Source of the DNA: Streptomyces sp. TRM70350
GTDB lineage: Bacteria > Actinomycetota > Actinomycetes > Streptomycetales > Streptomycetaceae
Direction: 5' to 3'
Assembly: GCF_019219825.1 (NCBI RefSeq)
Contig: NZ_JAHUXH010000026.1
Coordinates: 46,841 to 110,840, forward strand
Length of the DNA: 64,000 bases
Shown here: positions 49,622-58,462 of the stretch, piece by piece
How the letters are laid out: each line of letters starts with the position of its first letter
Position numbering within the stretch: the stretch's first letter is position 1
Translations under genes and position numbers: made by a program
The notes under the pieces: generated by a model
Databases searched by the model: none
What the model was told of the DNA's origin: nothing
Seen by the model: the letters and a program-made list of their open reading frames with translations, nothing else

Positions 49622-50830
49622 TCATGCCCGGGCCAGTGCGGTCAGTGCCCGTCGGGCCACCTCTCGGCCGATCGGCAGGGAAGCCGTCGCCGCGGGGGAC
49701 GGGGCGTTCAGGACGTGCACGGCGCGCGCACCCTCCTGGATCAGGAAGTCGTCCACCAGCGTGCCGTCCCGGAGCACGGCCTGGGCCCGTACCCCGGCCG
49801 CCGCCGGGACCAGGTCCGCCTCCGTCACCGCGGGCAGCAGCCGCCGCACCGCCTCGGTGAACGCGGCCTTCGACACCGATCGCCACAGCTCCCCGCCCCC
49901 GTACCGCCAGTGCCGGCCCGCTATCCGCCACGCTCCGGGCCAGGCCAGCGTCCGGGCCAGCTCGCGGGGCCGGACCACGCCCCAGCCGTAGCCCTCGCGG
50001 GCGAGCGCCGGTACGGCGTTGGGGCCGACGTGGACGCCGCCGTCGATGCCGCGCGTGAGGTGCACGCCGAGGAACGGGAACGCCGGGTCGGGGACCGGAT
50101 AGACCAGGCCGCGCACCAGCTCCGGCCGCGCCAGCTCGTAGTACTCCCCCCGGAACGGGATGATCCGCATGCCGGGATCGTCCCCGGTCATCCGGGCCAC
50201 CTCGTCGCAGTACAGCCCGGCGCAGTTCACCAGCACCCGCCCCCGCACCACGGCCCCGTCCGCCGTCCGCGCGGCGACCCCCAGCTCCGGGCGCCGGTCG
50301 ATGCGCAGCACCTGAGCGCCGTACCGGATCTCGGCCCCGGACGCCTCGGCCAGCTGCCGCGCGACCGCGACGAAGTCGCAGACCCCGGTCGTCCCGACGT
50401 GTATCGCCGCCAGGCCCCGCACCTCCGGCTCGTACTCCGCGATCTGGCCCGCGACCAGCTCCCGTACCGGAATGCCGTTCTCCCGGCCGCGTTGCACGAG
50501 CGCGTGCAGCCGGGGCAGCTCCGAGCGCTCGGTGGCGACGATCAGCTTGCCGGTGACGGCGTGCGGGATGTCGTACTCCGCGCAGAACTTCACCATCTCC
50601 GCCGCGCCCCGCACCGCGTACCGCGCCTTGAGCGAGCCGGGGCGGTAGTAGATCCCGCTGTGGATGACACCGCTGTTGCGCCCCGTCTGGTGGCGGGCGG
50701 GCCCCGCCTCCTTCTCCAGCACCGTCACCCGTGTCCCCGGCGCGGCACGCGTGATCGCATACGCCGCCGACAGCCCGACGATCCCGCCGCCGATCACCAG
50801 CACGTCACAGTCGTAGGCGACCTTCCGCAC
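49622..50830 (-). CDS. lhgO: L-2-hydroxyglutarate oxidase (FAD-dependent)
   Basis: 402 aa. The GTG at 50830 is chosen because GGGAGG lies 8 bp upstream; two GTG codons at 50839 and 50836 are too close to that site. The FAD-binding lead is clear (CDVLVIGGGIVGLSAAYAI, then VTVLEKEAGPARHQTGRNSG, HSGIYYRPGSLKA), with FRGEYYELARP and a C-terminal LNAPSPAATASLPIGRE. This is the DAO-family LhgO pattern. It oxidises L-2-hydroxyglutarate to 2-oxoglutarate, repairing a side product of central metabolism. Confidence 0.9.
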   Translation of the reverse strand: MRKVAYDCDVLVIGGGIVGLSAAYAITRAAPGTRVTVLEKEAGPARHQTGRNSGVIHSGIYYRPGSLKARYAVRGAAEMVKFCAEYDIPHAVTGKLIVATERSELPRLHALVQRGRENGIPVRELVAGQIAEYEPEVRGLAAIHVGTTGVCDFVAVARQLAEASGAEIRYGAQVLRIDRRPELGVAARTADGAVVRGRVLVNCAGLYCDEVARMTGDDPGMRIIPFRGEYYELARPELVRGLVYPVPDPAFPFLGVHLTRGIDGGVHVGPNAVPALAREGYGWGVVRPRELARTLAWPGAWRIAGRHWRYGGGELWRSVSKAAFTEAVRRLLPAVTEADLVPAAAGVRAQAVLRDGTLVDDFLIQEGARAVHVLNAPSPAATASLPIGREVARRALTALARA

Positions 50831-50900
50831 CCGCACCACCTCCCGCTATCGATAGTGCACTGCGCCACTGACAACGCCCTCAAACCAGCGCGCCGCCTAT

Positions 50901-50966
50901 GGGGCCGCAGGCCCCCACAGGGGCGCGGGGAACTGCGCGACCAACCACGAACCACCCGCAGTCCCA
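50901..50966. repeat. Streptomyces-type dispersed intergenic repeat
   Basis: GGGGCCGCAGGCCCC hairpin (50901-50915) followed by GGGGCGCGGGGAACTGCGCG and then ACCAACCACGA. I recall this motif as very frequent between Streptomyces genes. It lies between lhgO and the TPR regulator. Confidence 0.6.
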
Positions 50967-51005
50967 AGACCACAGCAATGGGGCAGACGCTCCGGGACCC
51001 TCGGC

Positions 51006-52430
51006 CTACGCGGGAGCCATGAGCAAGGGCCGAGCCCGCTCCCGCAACTCCACAACCCGCGGCTCATCCCCATACGGCTCCAGCCGATGCAGAAGATCCC
51101 TCACATACTCCGTGGTCCGCGCGGACGATATCCGCCCCGCGACCTCCACCGCCCGCACCCCCTGCTCGCACGCCGCGTCGAGGTTTCCGGACTCCAGTTC
51201 GGCAACCGCGGACACGACAAGCCGCAGCCCGTGCGAGCGGACGAACTCCTCCGTCGGCCTCGACAACGCCTGCTCGGTGAACCGCCGTACCTGCCGCGGC
51301 GCCTTCAGATCCCGGTAGCACTCCGCCGCGTCGGCGGCGAAACGGTCGTAGGAGTAGAAACCGAGCCAGGACGGGTCATTGTCACCGTCGCGGGATCGTT
51401 CCAGCCAGCCCTCGGCCGCCTTCAGGGCCGCCCCGGCGGCCTGGGCGTCACCCGCGCGCGCGTGCGCACGTGCCTCGACCAGGCGGAAGAAGCTCATGGT
51501 GCGGGCGGTGGCCAGCCCACGGTTGCGCTCCAGTGCGGCCTGGGCGAGGTCGACGCCCTCGTCGCCGAAACCGCGGTAGGTCGCCTGCAGCGACATCGAC
51601 GCCAGCACGTACCCCCCGAGGGGTACGTCAGCCGCCGCCCGAGCCAGCCGCAGCGCCTGGATGTAGTACCTCTGCGCGGCCTCCTGCTGCCCGGTGTCGA
51701 AGGCCATCCACCCGGCAAGACGCGTCAGTTCGGCACTCGCCCCGAACAGTGCCCGCCCCACCTCGTCGGAGTACGAGCCGAGCAGCAGCGGTGCCGCCTC
51801 CACCCGCAGGCACTCCGGGACCATCGACGAACGCCAGTCGCCGCCCCCGTACTTGGAATCCCAGCGCCGGGCGTCCTCCGCGGCCTCCCGCAGCTTCTGC
51901 ACATCGCTGTGGCCGACTTTGATCGGTGCGCCGGAACCTTCCGCCGCGTTCGCCTCGCGCGCGACCGAGCTGTCGGCCGGGGTTATCAGCCACCGTGAGG
52001 CGGGCGTTGCGTATGCGCTCACTGCGAACGAACCGGCGAGCGACTGCCAGATGCCGCCGGAACCGGCCCGGCGGCCGGCGAGGTCGAGGCGGTACAGCTC
52101 CGTCGCCGACCGGACCGCCTGGCCGACGTCCCGGGGGAAGGCGAGGCCGACCTCCGGCGCGGGATCCGCGTCCGCCAGGCCGATCTCGTGCAGCGGCACC
52201 GGACGGCCGAGCTTCTGGCCGATCGCGGCCGCGATGAGGTGCGGCGCGGCACCCTGCGGCACCATGCCCTTCGACACCCAGCGCGCCACCGACGTCTTGT
52301 CGTAGCGAAGCGTCAACCCGCGTTGGGCGCCAAGGTCGTTGACGCGTCGTGCGAGTCCCGCGTTGCTGATTCCCGCGAGGGCGAGAACGGCGCCGAGCTT
52401 TTCGTTCGGCCCGCGTTGCTCCCTGGACAT
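51006..52430 (-). CDS. NsdA-like TPR transcriptional regulator
   Basis: 474 aa from the ATG at 52430 with GAGGGG about 8 bp upstream; the longer frame to 52880 lacks coding character. Residues 1-80 form a helix-turn-helix-like lead (NEKLGAVLALAGISNAGLARRVND, YDKTSVARWVSKGMVPQG). The rest is helical with TPR repeats (GGYVLASMSLQATYRGFGDEGVDLAQAALERN, ARAHARAGDAQAAGAALKAAEGWLERS). Proteins of this layout (NsdA group, also called sporulation-associated proteins) repress or tune antibiotic production and development in Streptomyces. A TTAACG-17-TACGCT promoter-like pair lies upstream. Confidence 0.82.
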   Translation of the reverse strand: MSREQRGPNEKLGAVLALAGISNAGLARRVNDLGAQRGLTLRYDKTSVARWVSKGMVPQGAAPHLIAAAIGQKLGRPVPLHEIGLADADPAPEVGLAFPRDVGQAVRSATELYRLDLAGRRAGSGGIWQSLAGSFAVSAYATPASRWLITPADSSVAREANAAEGSGAPIKVGHSDVQKLREAAEDARRWDSKYGGGDWRSSMVPECLRVEAAPLLLGSYSDEVGRALFGASAELTRLAGWMAFDTGQQEAAQRYYIQALRLARAAADVPLGGYVLASMSLQATYRGFGDEGVDLAQAALERNRGLATARTMSFFRLVEARAHARAGDAQAAGAALKAAEGWLERSRDGDNDPSWLGFYSYDRFAADAAECYRDLKAPRQVRRFTEQALSRPTEEFVRSHGLRLVVSAVAELESGNLDAACEQGVRAVEVAGRISSARTTEYVRDLLHRLEPYGDEPRVVELRERARPLLMAPA

Positions 52431-53175
52431 GCGCCACCCCTCGACACAGACGGCTGCCGTGCTGGCATAACCACGCGGCATTCGTAAACCCAGCGTAGTT
52501 CGCCGCATCCCAAGCGTTAAGGGGCATTGTTCCGGATGGCGGGATTGTGGTCCGTACGGAAGTGCGGTCCCGGTACGCACAGTTGTGGCGTGCTCCCGGT
52601 GTGTGGCCGTGCGCCCGTCCGTGCGCTCTTCTCCGGCCAACGGGGGAGCGATTCCATGGCTCTGCGTGGGTCGGCCCGCTGTACTGGACCAGTGGGCTGG
52701 GGGATACCGCCGCCTCAATCCCCGCGGGCGGCGGACCGGTCCGGGAGGCGTGCTCCGCCTCCCGGACCGTGCGTACGGGGAGCGGTGCGCAGAGCCTGTA
52801 CGGAGCGTGCACGGAGCGTATGCACGTGCACCTGCCCGGGGTCGATTTGGCCGAAAATAGACCCCGCCCTCTGTGTGCAATTCCCGTGGCCACCACGGAG
52901 TTTGAGGGCGCGTTGGGGGTCACCAGGGAGCGTATCGGGGGCGCATTCGCGTCGTAGTCGCCTTGCGTCCAGCCGCTGTTGGGGCGGCCCCGAGGGCGTC
53001 ATGCGGCGGCCTCCGGGGTATCTCCGGGGTGGTTCGGGGTTGCGCGAGGCGGTGCGCGGGGCGCATTCGAGGGATCACAAGCGGCACCGCCGCCGCTCTG
53101 CGGCGCGTTCTTCGTGGCAGCATGGTGAACCGGTTCGTACGGTGCACTGGTTGTCCACAGCCTGTGGAGGCGTCG
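52431..53175. other. 745-bp divergent gap without a supported gene
   Basis: A frame at 52547-52957 stays open but lacks a ribosome site and family features. An inverted repeat GGGGTC...GACCCC lies near 52838-52866, direct repeats GGGGCGCATTCG occur near 52938 and 53057, and a single TTGTCCACA (DnaA-box-like) lies near 53150. The gap probably holds long regulatory leaders for both flanking genes. Confidence 0.5.
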
Positions 53176-55266
53176 ATGCGGTGGTTGGTGGGTTGGAGCA
53201 GCACCGCCGCGGGAGCCGCCGGGATCGGCTCGGCGGGGGCCACCGGCTACGACGGCGAGAGCCTGCACCCGGTCGGCTCCCAACTCCTGTGGGGCGACCC
53301 GGATCCGCTGTGGGCGGTCGGCGACTGGCGCCCCGACGAGGTCCGCCTCGTCACGGCCGACGCCCAGACCCGCATCGCGGTCCTCGGCACCTGCGGCGCG
53401 ACCGACGAGGAACTGCGCCTGGGGCTGTTCACCGCGCGCGGAGGGGCACTTCGGCATCTGACGGCCTGGCCCGGCAGCTACACGGCGGTCGTCCAGGTCG
53501 GCCGGCGCATCACCGTCTGCGGTGATCTGGCGGGCGCCAGGCCCGTCTTCCACACCCCCTGGGCGGGCGGCACCGCCTACGCGACCGCCGCGCTGCCGCT
53601 GGCCGACCTCATCGAGGCCAACCTCGACTTCGGGCACCTCGCCGCGCTGCTGGCCGCCCCCGACGTCCCCGCCGCGCTGCACGACTCCACCCCGTACGAC
53701 GGCGTACGTCGCGTTCCGCCGGGGCATGCGCTGATCCTGCGCGCCGGGGCGCGCGAGGTCGCCGGATACGAACCGGTCGCCTCCCTCGCCGTCGCCGCAC
53801 CGCCCGCCGACCCCGACCGCGCGGTCGACGCCGTCCGCGACGCCCTCGTCGAGGCCGTCCGCACCCGCCTCGCCGCCCCCCGGCACGTCCCCGGCGCCGA
53901 CATCGACCCCGGGCCCGTTCCCGGCATGGGCCCCGCCGAACGACGTGCCGCGCGCGGGATGCCGGTCCCCGGCATCGGAGCGGACCTGTCGGGCGGGCCC
54001 GCCTCGGGCACGCTGGCGCTGCTGGCGGCAGGGCTGCCGGGCATGCCGGGCACCGTGCTGGGCCACGGCACCGGCGCGGGGGAGCGGCTGCTGGCGGTCA
54101 CCTTCAACGATCTGGCGGTCGGCGGCCGGGAGGCCGAGCTGGAACGGGCGGGAGCACTGGCGGCCAACCCCCGCTTCCACCACGTGGTGGTGGCGGGCGG
54201 CGAGGAGACCCTGCCGTACGCGGACCTCGACGGCCCCCTGACCGACGAACCCGGCCCCAGCCTGGTCACCGCCGTCCGGCACCGCGCCCGGCTCGCCTCC
54301 GGCAGCGCGGACCACCTCACGGGCTACGGTGCCCGCCAGGTGCTGGACGCCCATCCGGCCCGCCTCGCCGACCTGCTGATGGACCGGCAGCGGCGCCACC
54401 TCGTCCGGCCGGTGGCCGCCCTCGCCAAGGCCGACGGGTCCGTCCTGGTCCCCGCGCGCGTGTACGCGGCGGCACGGCGGCTCGCCCGCACGCCCTACGG
54501 GTCGGGCCTGGAGAGCCTCGCCGAGCGGCTGCTGCAGAAGCGGTTCGAGGAACCCGGGGGCGCGGTCGGTGCCTCGCTCGCCGCGCTGACCTGGGCCAGA
54601 CCCGGACCGGCGGCGCGCTGGCTGACCGGAGAGGCGCTGGCTGAAGTATCGATTCGCTTGCAGGGGGCCACACATCGCTCCGGCGCCGGGCTCGGACCCG
54701 GTCAGCGGCCGGGCGACTTCCGCGCGCGGGCGGCGCTCGCCCGTACGGCGGCGGACATCCGGGTGCTGGAACAGGCCGCCGAGATCCGCTTCCAGCGCCT
54801 GCACGCACCGTTCCTCGACAACCAGGTCGTACGCGCCTGCCGCGCCCTGCCCGAGGCCCTGCGGGTCCAGCCCGGGGCGCGCGCCGCGATCCTGCGTACG
54901 GTCCTGCAAGGGGCGGGCATCACCGACCTCCCGCCCGGCTGGGGCGCCCCCTCCCACGCACCGGCGGCCGCCGCGGCGCGGGCCGGTCTCCGGGTGGCGG
55001 TCGACTCCCTGATGGCACTGTTCGACACGCCCCTGCTGGCGGAGGCAGGTCTGGTGGAGGCCCGCGTCGTCCGCAAGGCACTGCGCGCGGCGACCCAGGG
55101 CGAACCGCTGCCCCTGGACGGCCTGGCCGACCTGGTGTCCCTGGAGCTGTGGCTACGACGGCTGCTGGCCCGTCGGGGCACGTGCTGGACCGGGACGCCC
55201 GCACGCGCGCGTGCGGTGCCCGCGGGGATCACGCCGCGGCGAGGAGCGCTGGCGTCCGGCGGGTGA
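53176..55266 (+). CDS. Asparagine-synthase-like protein with degenerate active sites
   Basis: 696 aa from the ATG at 53176 (GGAGG 6 bp upstream). The N-terminal part (about 1-200) is a class II glutaminase-like fold (WPGSYTAVVQVGRRITVCGDLAGARPVFH) but begins MRWLVGWSS, without the catalytic Cys2. The C-terminal part (about 250-640) is an asparagine-synthase-type ATP domain, yet the pyrophosphate loop reads LSGGPASGTLALLA instead of SGGxDSS, losing the Asp. HAPFLDNQVV and related helices are intact. It resembles lasso-cyclase/beta-lactam-synthetase relatives. It may be a catalytically altered or non-enzymatic homologue. It ends 4 bp from the convergent sigma gene. Confidence 0.82.
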   Translation: MRWLVGWSSTAAGAAGIGSAGATGYDGESLHPVGSQLLWGDPDPLWAVGDWRPDEVRLVTADAQTRIAVLGTCGATDEELRLGLFTARGGALRHLTAWPGSYTAVVQVGRRITVCGDLAGARPVFHTPWAGGTAYATAALPLADLIEANLDFGHLAALLAAPDVPAALHDSTPYDGVRRVPPGHALILRAGAREVAGYEPVASLAVAAPPADPDRAVDAVRDALVEAVRTRLAAPRHVPGADIDPGPVPGMGPAERRAARGMPVPGIGADLSGGPASGTLALLAAGLPGMPGTVLGHGTGAGERLLAVTFNDLAVGGREAELERAGALAANPRFHHVVVAGGEETLPYADLDGPLTDEPGPSLVTAVRHRARLASGSADHLTGYGARQVLDAHPARLADLLMDRQRRHLVRPVAALAKADGSVLVPARVYAAARRLARTPYGSGLESLAERLLQKRFEEPGGAVGASLAALTWARPGPAARWLTGEALAEVSIRLQGATHRSGAGLGPGQRPGDFRARAALARTAADIRVLEQAAEIRFQRLHAPFLDNQVVRACRALPEALRVQPGARAAILRTVLQGAGITDLPPGWGAPSHAPAAAAARAGLRVAVDSLMALFDTPLLAEAGLVEARVVRKALRAATQGEPLPLDGLADLVSLELWLRRLLARRGTCWTGTPARARAVPAGITPRRGALASGG

Positions 55267-55270
55267 GGGT

Positions 55271-57079
55271 TCACCCGCACGTGAACTCGGACTCCGCCCA
55301 GTCCGCCACCCCCACGTGGCCGACGTGGCCGTGCGGCTGTACGACCAGGCGTACCGTCCTGTGCCCGGTGAGGTTCACATGCACCGGTGTCGCCGCGTCC
55401 CCGCCCCTGATCAGGCCGGACTTCCAGAGCCGGGCGCCGTCGGCGTAGACGGAGAAGGAGACCGTGCCCAGGCCCATCGTCGAGTCGTCGACGCCGACCA
55501 GGGCGTCGTACGACGTGCACGCGCGGTTCAGGTCGACGGTGACGGACGACCGGGCGTGGACGCTGACCCCGCGCGCGTACGCCGTCCCGCCGATCGACAG
55601 GCCGTAGCGCTGCCAGACCCAGCCGCTCTCGCTCAGCCGCAGCTCGGGCTCGGTGCCGTCGCCCGTGGCGTCGTAGGACAGCTCGTTGAGCTGGTAGGAG
55701 ACGGGGGGCGGGGGAGTCGGTGCCGGGGGCGGAGTGGGCGTTGGCGTGGGGGGTGGCGTCGGACGGGGTGTCGGGGTCGGCTCCGGGGTGGGGGTCGGTG
55801 TCGGGGTTGGGGTTGGTGACGGGGCGGGCGTGGGGGTCGGGTTGGCCGCGGGGATGACGGGGGGCGCTGGGGGAGGCTCCGGGGCCTGTACCGGCGGGGT
55901 GGGTGGGGGCGGTTCCGGCTGGGCGGCCGGGGCCGACGCGGGGGGCTTGGCCGCCGGCTTCCTCTCGGCCGGGACGTCGTTGCCGGCCAGGGCGATGGCC
56001 ACGACCGCGATCGCCGTGGCCGCCACACCGGCCGCGACCCCGGCCTTCACCGGCGCGCCCAGGCCCTCCGACGCCGCCGCACCGCCCCCGCCGCTCGCCA
56101 CGCCCGCCGCACCGGCCCCGGCGCCGCCCGCGACGATCCCGGCCGCCTTGGCGTACCCGGCGGCCCCGAACCAGCCGATGACCGCGACCGGCACGACGGC
56201 GGGGATGCCGCTCGCCAGTTCCTCGATCTGGGTCGCGGCCAGCCGGCACCTGGCGCACTCCTCCAGGTGCTTGCGCAGCCCCCGCTCGGCGCGGGTGCGC
56301 AGTCTGCCGCGGGCGTACGTGCCGAGCTGGTCGGCGTAGCGGGCGCACTCCTCGTCGCTGGTGAGCGTGGCGCTGACGTGCGCCTGGAGGTAGGCCTGCC
56401 TGAGGCCCTCGCGGGCGCGGCTGGCGAGCACGCGCGTGCCGTTGGCGTCGAGCCCGAAGAGCGTGGCGACCTCGCTCGGCGACTCGTCCTCGACCTCGGT
56501 GTGCCACAGCACGGCCTGCCAGCGCTCCGGCAGCGAGCGGAACGCCCGCATCGCCAGGGACTGCTCGGCCGCGTGCAGGGCGCGCACGTCCGCGCCGAGG
56601 TCCAGGGTGTCGGTGTCGGACACCTCGGAGGCGCGGGCGGACTGGGCGGCGAACACCGCGAAGTCATCGACGAGGTGCTCGCGTCTGGCGGAGTTCGTCC
56701 AGTGCGCGGCCACGCGCCGGACGGTGGTGAGCAGATAGGCCCGTACGGCGTGCTCGGGGCCGTGCCCGCCGCGTACCGCCTGGAGCATGCGGGCGAAGAC
56801 CTCGGCGGTGAGGTCGTCGGCGGTGTGCGGGTCGCGGCAGCACGTGCGCGCGTACCGGCGTACGGCCTGCGCGTGGCGGCGGTACAGCTCCTCGTAGGCC
56901 GTGTCGTCACCCGTGCGCATCCGGCCGATCAGCTCGGTGTCGGACGGTGGCAGCTCGATCGGCGGCGGCAGGACACTGTCCTCCCGCCGCTCGCGCTGTG
57001 CCGGCACCTGGGGTGCGGTCGGACCGTCGACCTCACCGCCCTCGTCACCCCGTGACTCGTCCCGCCCGTCAGCGCTCAT
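55271..57079 (-). CDS. ECF sigma factor fused to zinc-finger, membrane helix and NPCBM domain
   Basis: 602 aa from the ATG at 57079. Order: sigma region 2 (about 45-110, YEELYRRHAQAVRRYARTCCRDPHTADDLTAEVFARML), sigma region 4 (about 150-205, FRSLPERWQAVLWHTEVEDESPSEVATLFGLDANGTRVLASRAREGLRQAYL), and a zinc-finger anti-sigma-like HxxxCxxC (LRKHLEECARCRL, about 255-268). Then come a Gly/Ala region and hydrophobic helix (about 325-345), a 100-residue Pro/Thr spacer, and a C-terminal NPCBM carbohydrate-binding module (about 455-602, WVWQRYGLSIGGTAYARGVSVHA). This is a membrane-tethered sigma factor that could be released when an outer sugar ligand is bound. Confidence 0.9.
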   Translation of the reverse strand: MSADGRDESRGDEGGEVDGPTAPQVPAQRERREDSVLPPPIELPPSDTELIGRMRTGDDTAYEELYRRHAQAVRRYARTCCRDPHTADDLTAEVFARMLQAVRGGHGPEHAVRAYLLTTVRRVAAHWTNSARREHLVDDFAVFAAQSARASEVSDTDTLDLGADVRALHAAEQSLAMRAFRSLPERWQAVLWHTEVEDESPSEVATLFGLDANGTRVLASRAREGLRQAYLQAHVSATLTSDEECARYADQLGTYARGRLRTRAERGLRKHLEECARCRLAATQIEELASGIPAVVPVAVIGWFGAAGYAKAAGIVAGGAGAGAAGVASGGGGAAASEGLGAPVKAGVAAGVAATAIAVVAIALAGNDVPAERKPAAKPPASAPAAQPEPPPPTPPVQAPEPPPAPPVIPAANPTPTPAPSPTPTPTPTPTPEPTPTPRPTPPPTPTPTPPPAPTPPPPVSYQLNELSYDATGDGTEPELRLSESGWVWQRYGLSIGGTAYARGVSVHARSSVTVDLNRACTSYDALVGVDDSTMGLGTVSFSVYADGARLWKSGLIRGGDAATPVHVNLTGHRTVRLVVQPHGHVGHVGVADWAESEFTCG

Positions 57080-57306
57080 CCCGGAAAGCCCCCGCCGCCT
57101 GCCCAACCAGTGCCGAACAGGGGCCAGGTTGCCATATTGGCTTTTGTTCAGGAGGTGGTCGCGGAGACCATCCACCCGTCCGTGGGGGCCTGTCGTGAGC
57201 CAGTGCTGGGGCTCAGTCGTTCGGAGCAGCAGACCACGCGTTGCCGTGGGACACCGGTCGGAAAGGGGCGGGCGAGGCGTGGGCGGCGCGGCGCCCACGC
57301 CCACCG

Positions 57307-58056
57307 TCACACCGGCCGCGACCGCAGGCCCTCCAGGAGGATGTCCAGCAACCGCGCCGAGGCCGCCGCCTGCTGCGCCGCGTCCGGCAGCGAGGGTGCC
57401 GCCGTCGCGATCACCAGCAGGACGTCCGAGACCGACACGTCCGGCCGCAGCTCGCCCGCCGCACGCGCCCGCTCCACGAGCTGGCCCACCACGTCGAGCA
57501 GCGCCGCCGCACCCGCGTCGTCCCCGGCCGCCGCGGGCGCCTCCGGCACCAGCCGCAGCTCACCGCCGCCCGGCTGCGTCCGCTGCTGCGGCACGCGTGC
57601 CTCGTCGCTCTCGCCCTCCTCGGCGACCCCGACCCGCAGCACCTGCGGCGGCAGCAGCCGCCCGGCGCCGGACGCCACCGACGTGCGCAGGAAGCGTGAC
57701 AGGGCCGACCAGGGCTCGTCCTCCTGGCCGAGCGCCGCCCGGGCCTGGTCGGTGAGCCGGGAGGTCTCCTCCTCGGCTATTCGCCGCACCAGGACGTCCT
57801 TGCTGGGGAAGCGCCGGTACACCGTGCCGACACCGACCCGCGCGCGGCGTGCCACGTCCTCCATCGGCGCGCCATAGCCCAGCTCGCCGAAGACCTCGCG
57901 CGCGGCCCGCAGTACATGTTCGAGGTTGCGCTGTGCGTCCACACGCAGCGGCGCGGTCCGCGGGCCGTCCCCGCGTCCGTTCCCCGCCACCGCGCCGACC
58001 GCGCCACCAGGTGCGATGGCAGACGCGGAAGACCAACGAGAATCCTGAATGTGCAT
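57307..58056 (-). CDS. atrA: TetR-family regulator, AtrA-like
   Basis: 249 aa from the ATG at 58056 (MHIQDSRWSS; GGGGGA upstream). After a disordered Gly-rich lead (residues 1-40) comes the HTH: LRVDAQRNLEHVLRAAREVFGELGYGAPMEDVARRARVGVGTVYRRFPSKDVLVRRI. The ligand domain follows, with an Ala/Gly-rich insert. The HTH sequence and the divergent NDH-2 gene match AtrA of S. coelicolor as I remember it, an activator of actinorhodin production and of N-acetylglucosamine uptake genes. The symbol rests on memory and synteny. Confidence 0.8.
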   Translation of the reverse strand: MHIQDSRWSSASAIAPGGAVGAVAGNGRGDGPRTAPLRVDAQRNLEHVLRAAREVFGELGYGAPMEDVARRARVGVGTVYRRFPSKDVLVRRIAEEETSRLTDQARAALGQEDEPWSALSRFLRTSVASGAGRLLPPQVLRVGVAEEGESDEARVPQQRTQPGGGELRLVPEAPAAAGDDAGAAALLDVVGQLVERARAAGELRPDVSVSDVLLVIATAAPSLPDAAQQAAASARLLDILLEGLRSRPV

Positions 58057-58462
58057 ACGAAATCCCCCGGTAATGACGTCTCCCCCCGGAGACACTCCCC
58101 GCCATTGGTAGCCGGAGCGCGTGGAACAGGCCCCTACCCGCGAGCCGGCCCGCCGGGCCGCCGGGCCCGCCCGTCGCGAACCCGGAGAACCGACGAGCGC
58201 ATCCCCCTACACCCCGTCGACACACGAACATAGTTGAGAGACAGTCAATTCAGAAGGGGCAGGTTCCGCACGGAGCGCCCCCCGATCGGAGTACGGGGCG
58301 TATACGTCCTGATTGCGCCCCCCTGTCTCACCCGGCATACACCACCTGACCTGCACGGCTCCCTCCGGCCCGGTCATTTCGGCCAACCATGGGCACGCTC
58401 CCCGCCCGGTCACACAAATTGTCGGGGCTGTGGACAAACGCAAGCGACGGGTGCGTCATGGG
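58057..58462. promoter_or_regulatory. Divergent regulatory gap between atrA and the NDH-2 gene
   Basis: 406 bp without a gene. TTGAGAGACAGTCAA (near 58234-58248) is a palindrome-like TTGA-N7-TCAA that may be a regulator site. AtrA-type proteins are known to bind their own divergent promoter. Confidence 0.45.

Noticed and set aside
49090..49860. Plus-strand frame across the repeat tract
   Set aside because: Its Ala/Gly/Val repeats come directly from the DNA repeat and there is no ribosome site.
49194..49931. N-terminal extension of TrmB
   Set aside because: It would overlap lhgO and consists only of the translated repeat; TrmB proteins start near the 49193 GTG.
52547..52957. 136-aa frame upstream of the asparagine-synthase-like gene
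   Set aside because: Lacks a ribosome site and codon bias; overlapping frames are equally long.
53150..53158. Perfect DnaA box TTGTCCACA
   Set aside because: A single box at a gene start is expected by chance and does not mark an origin.
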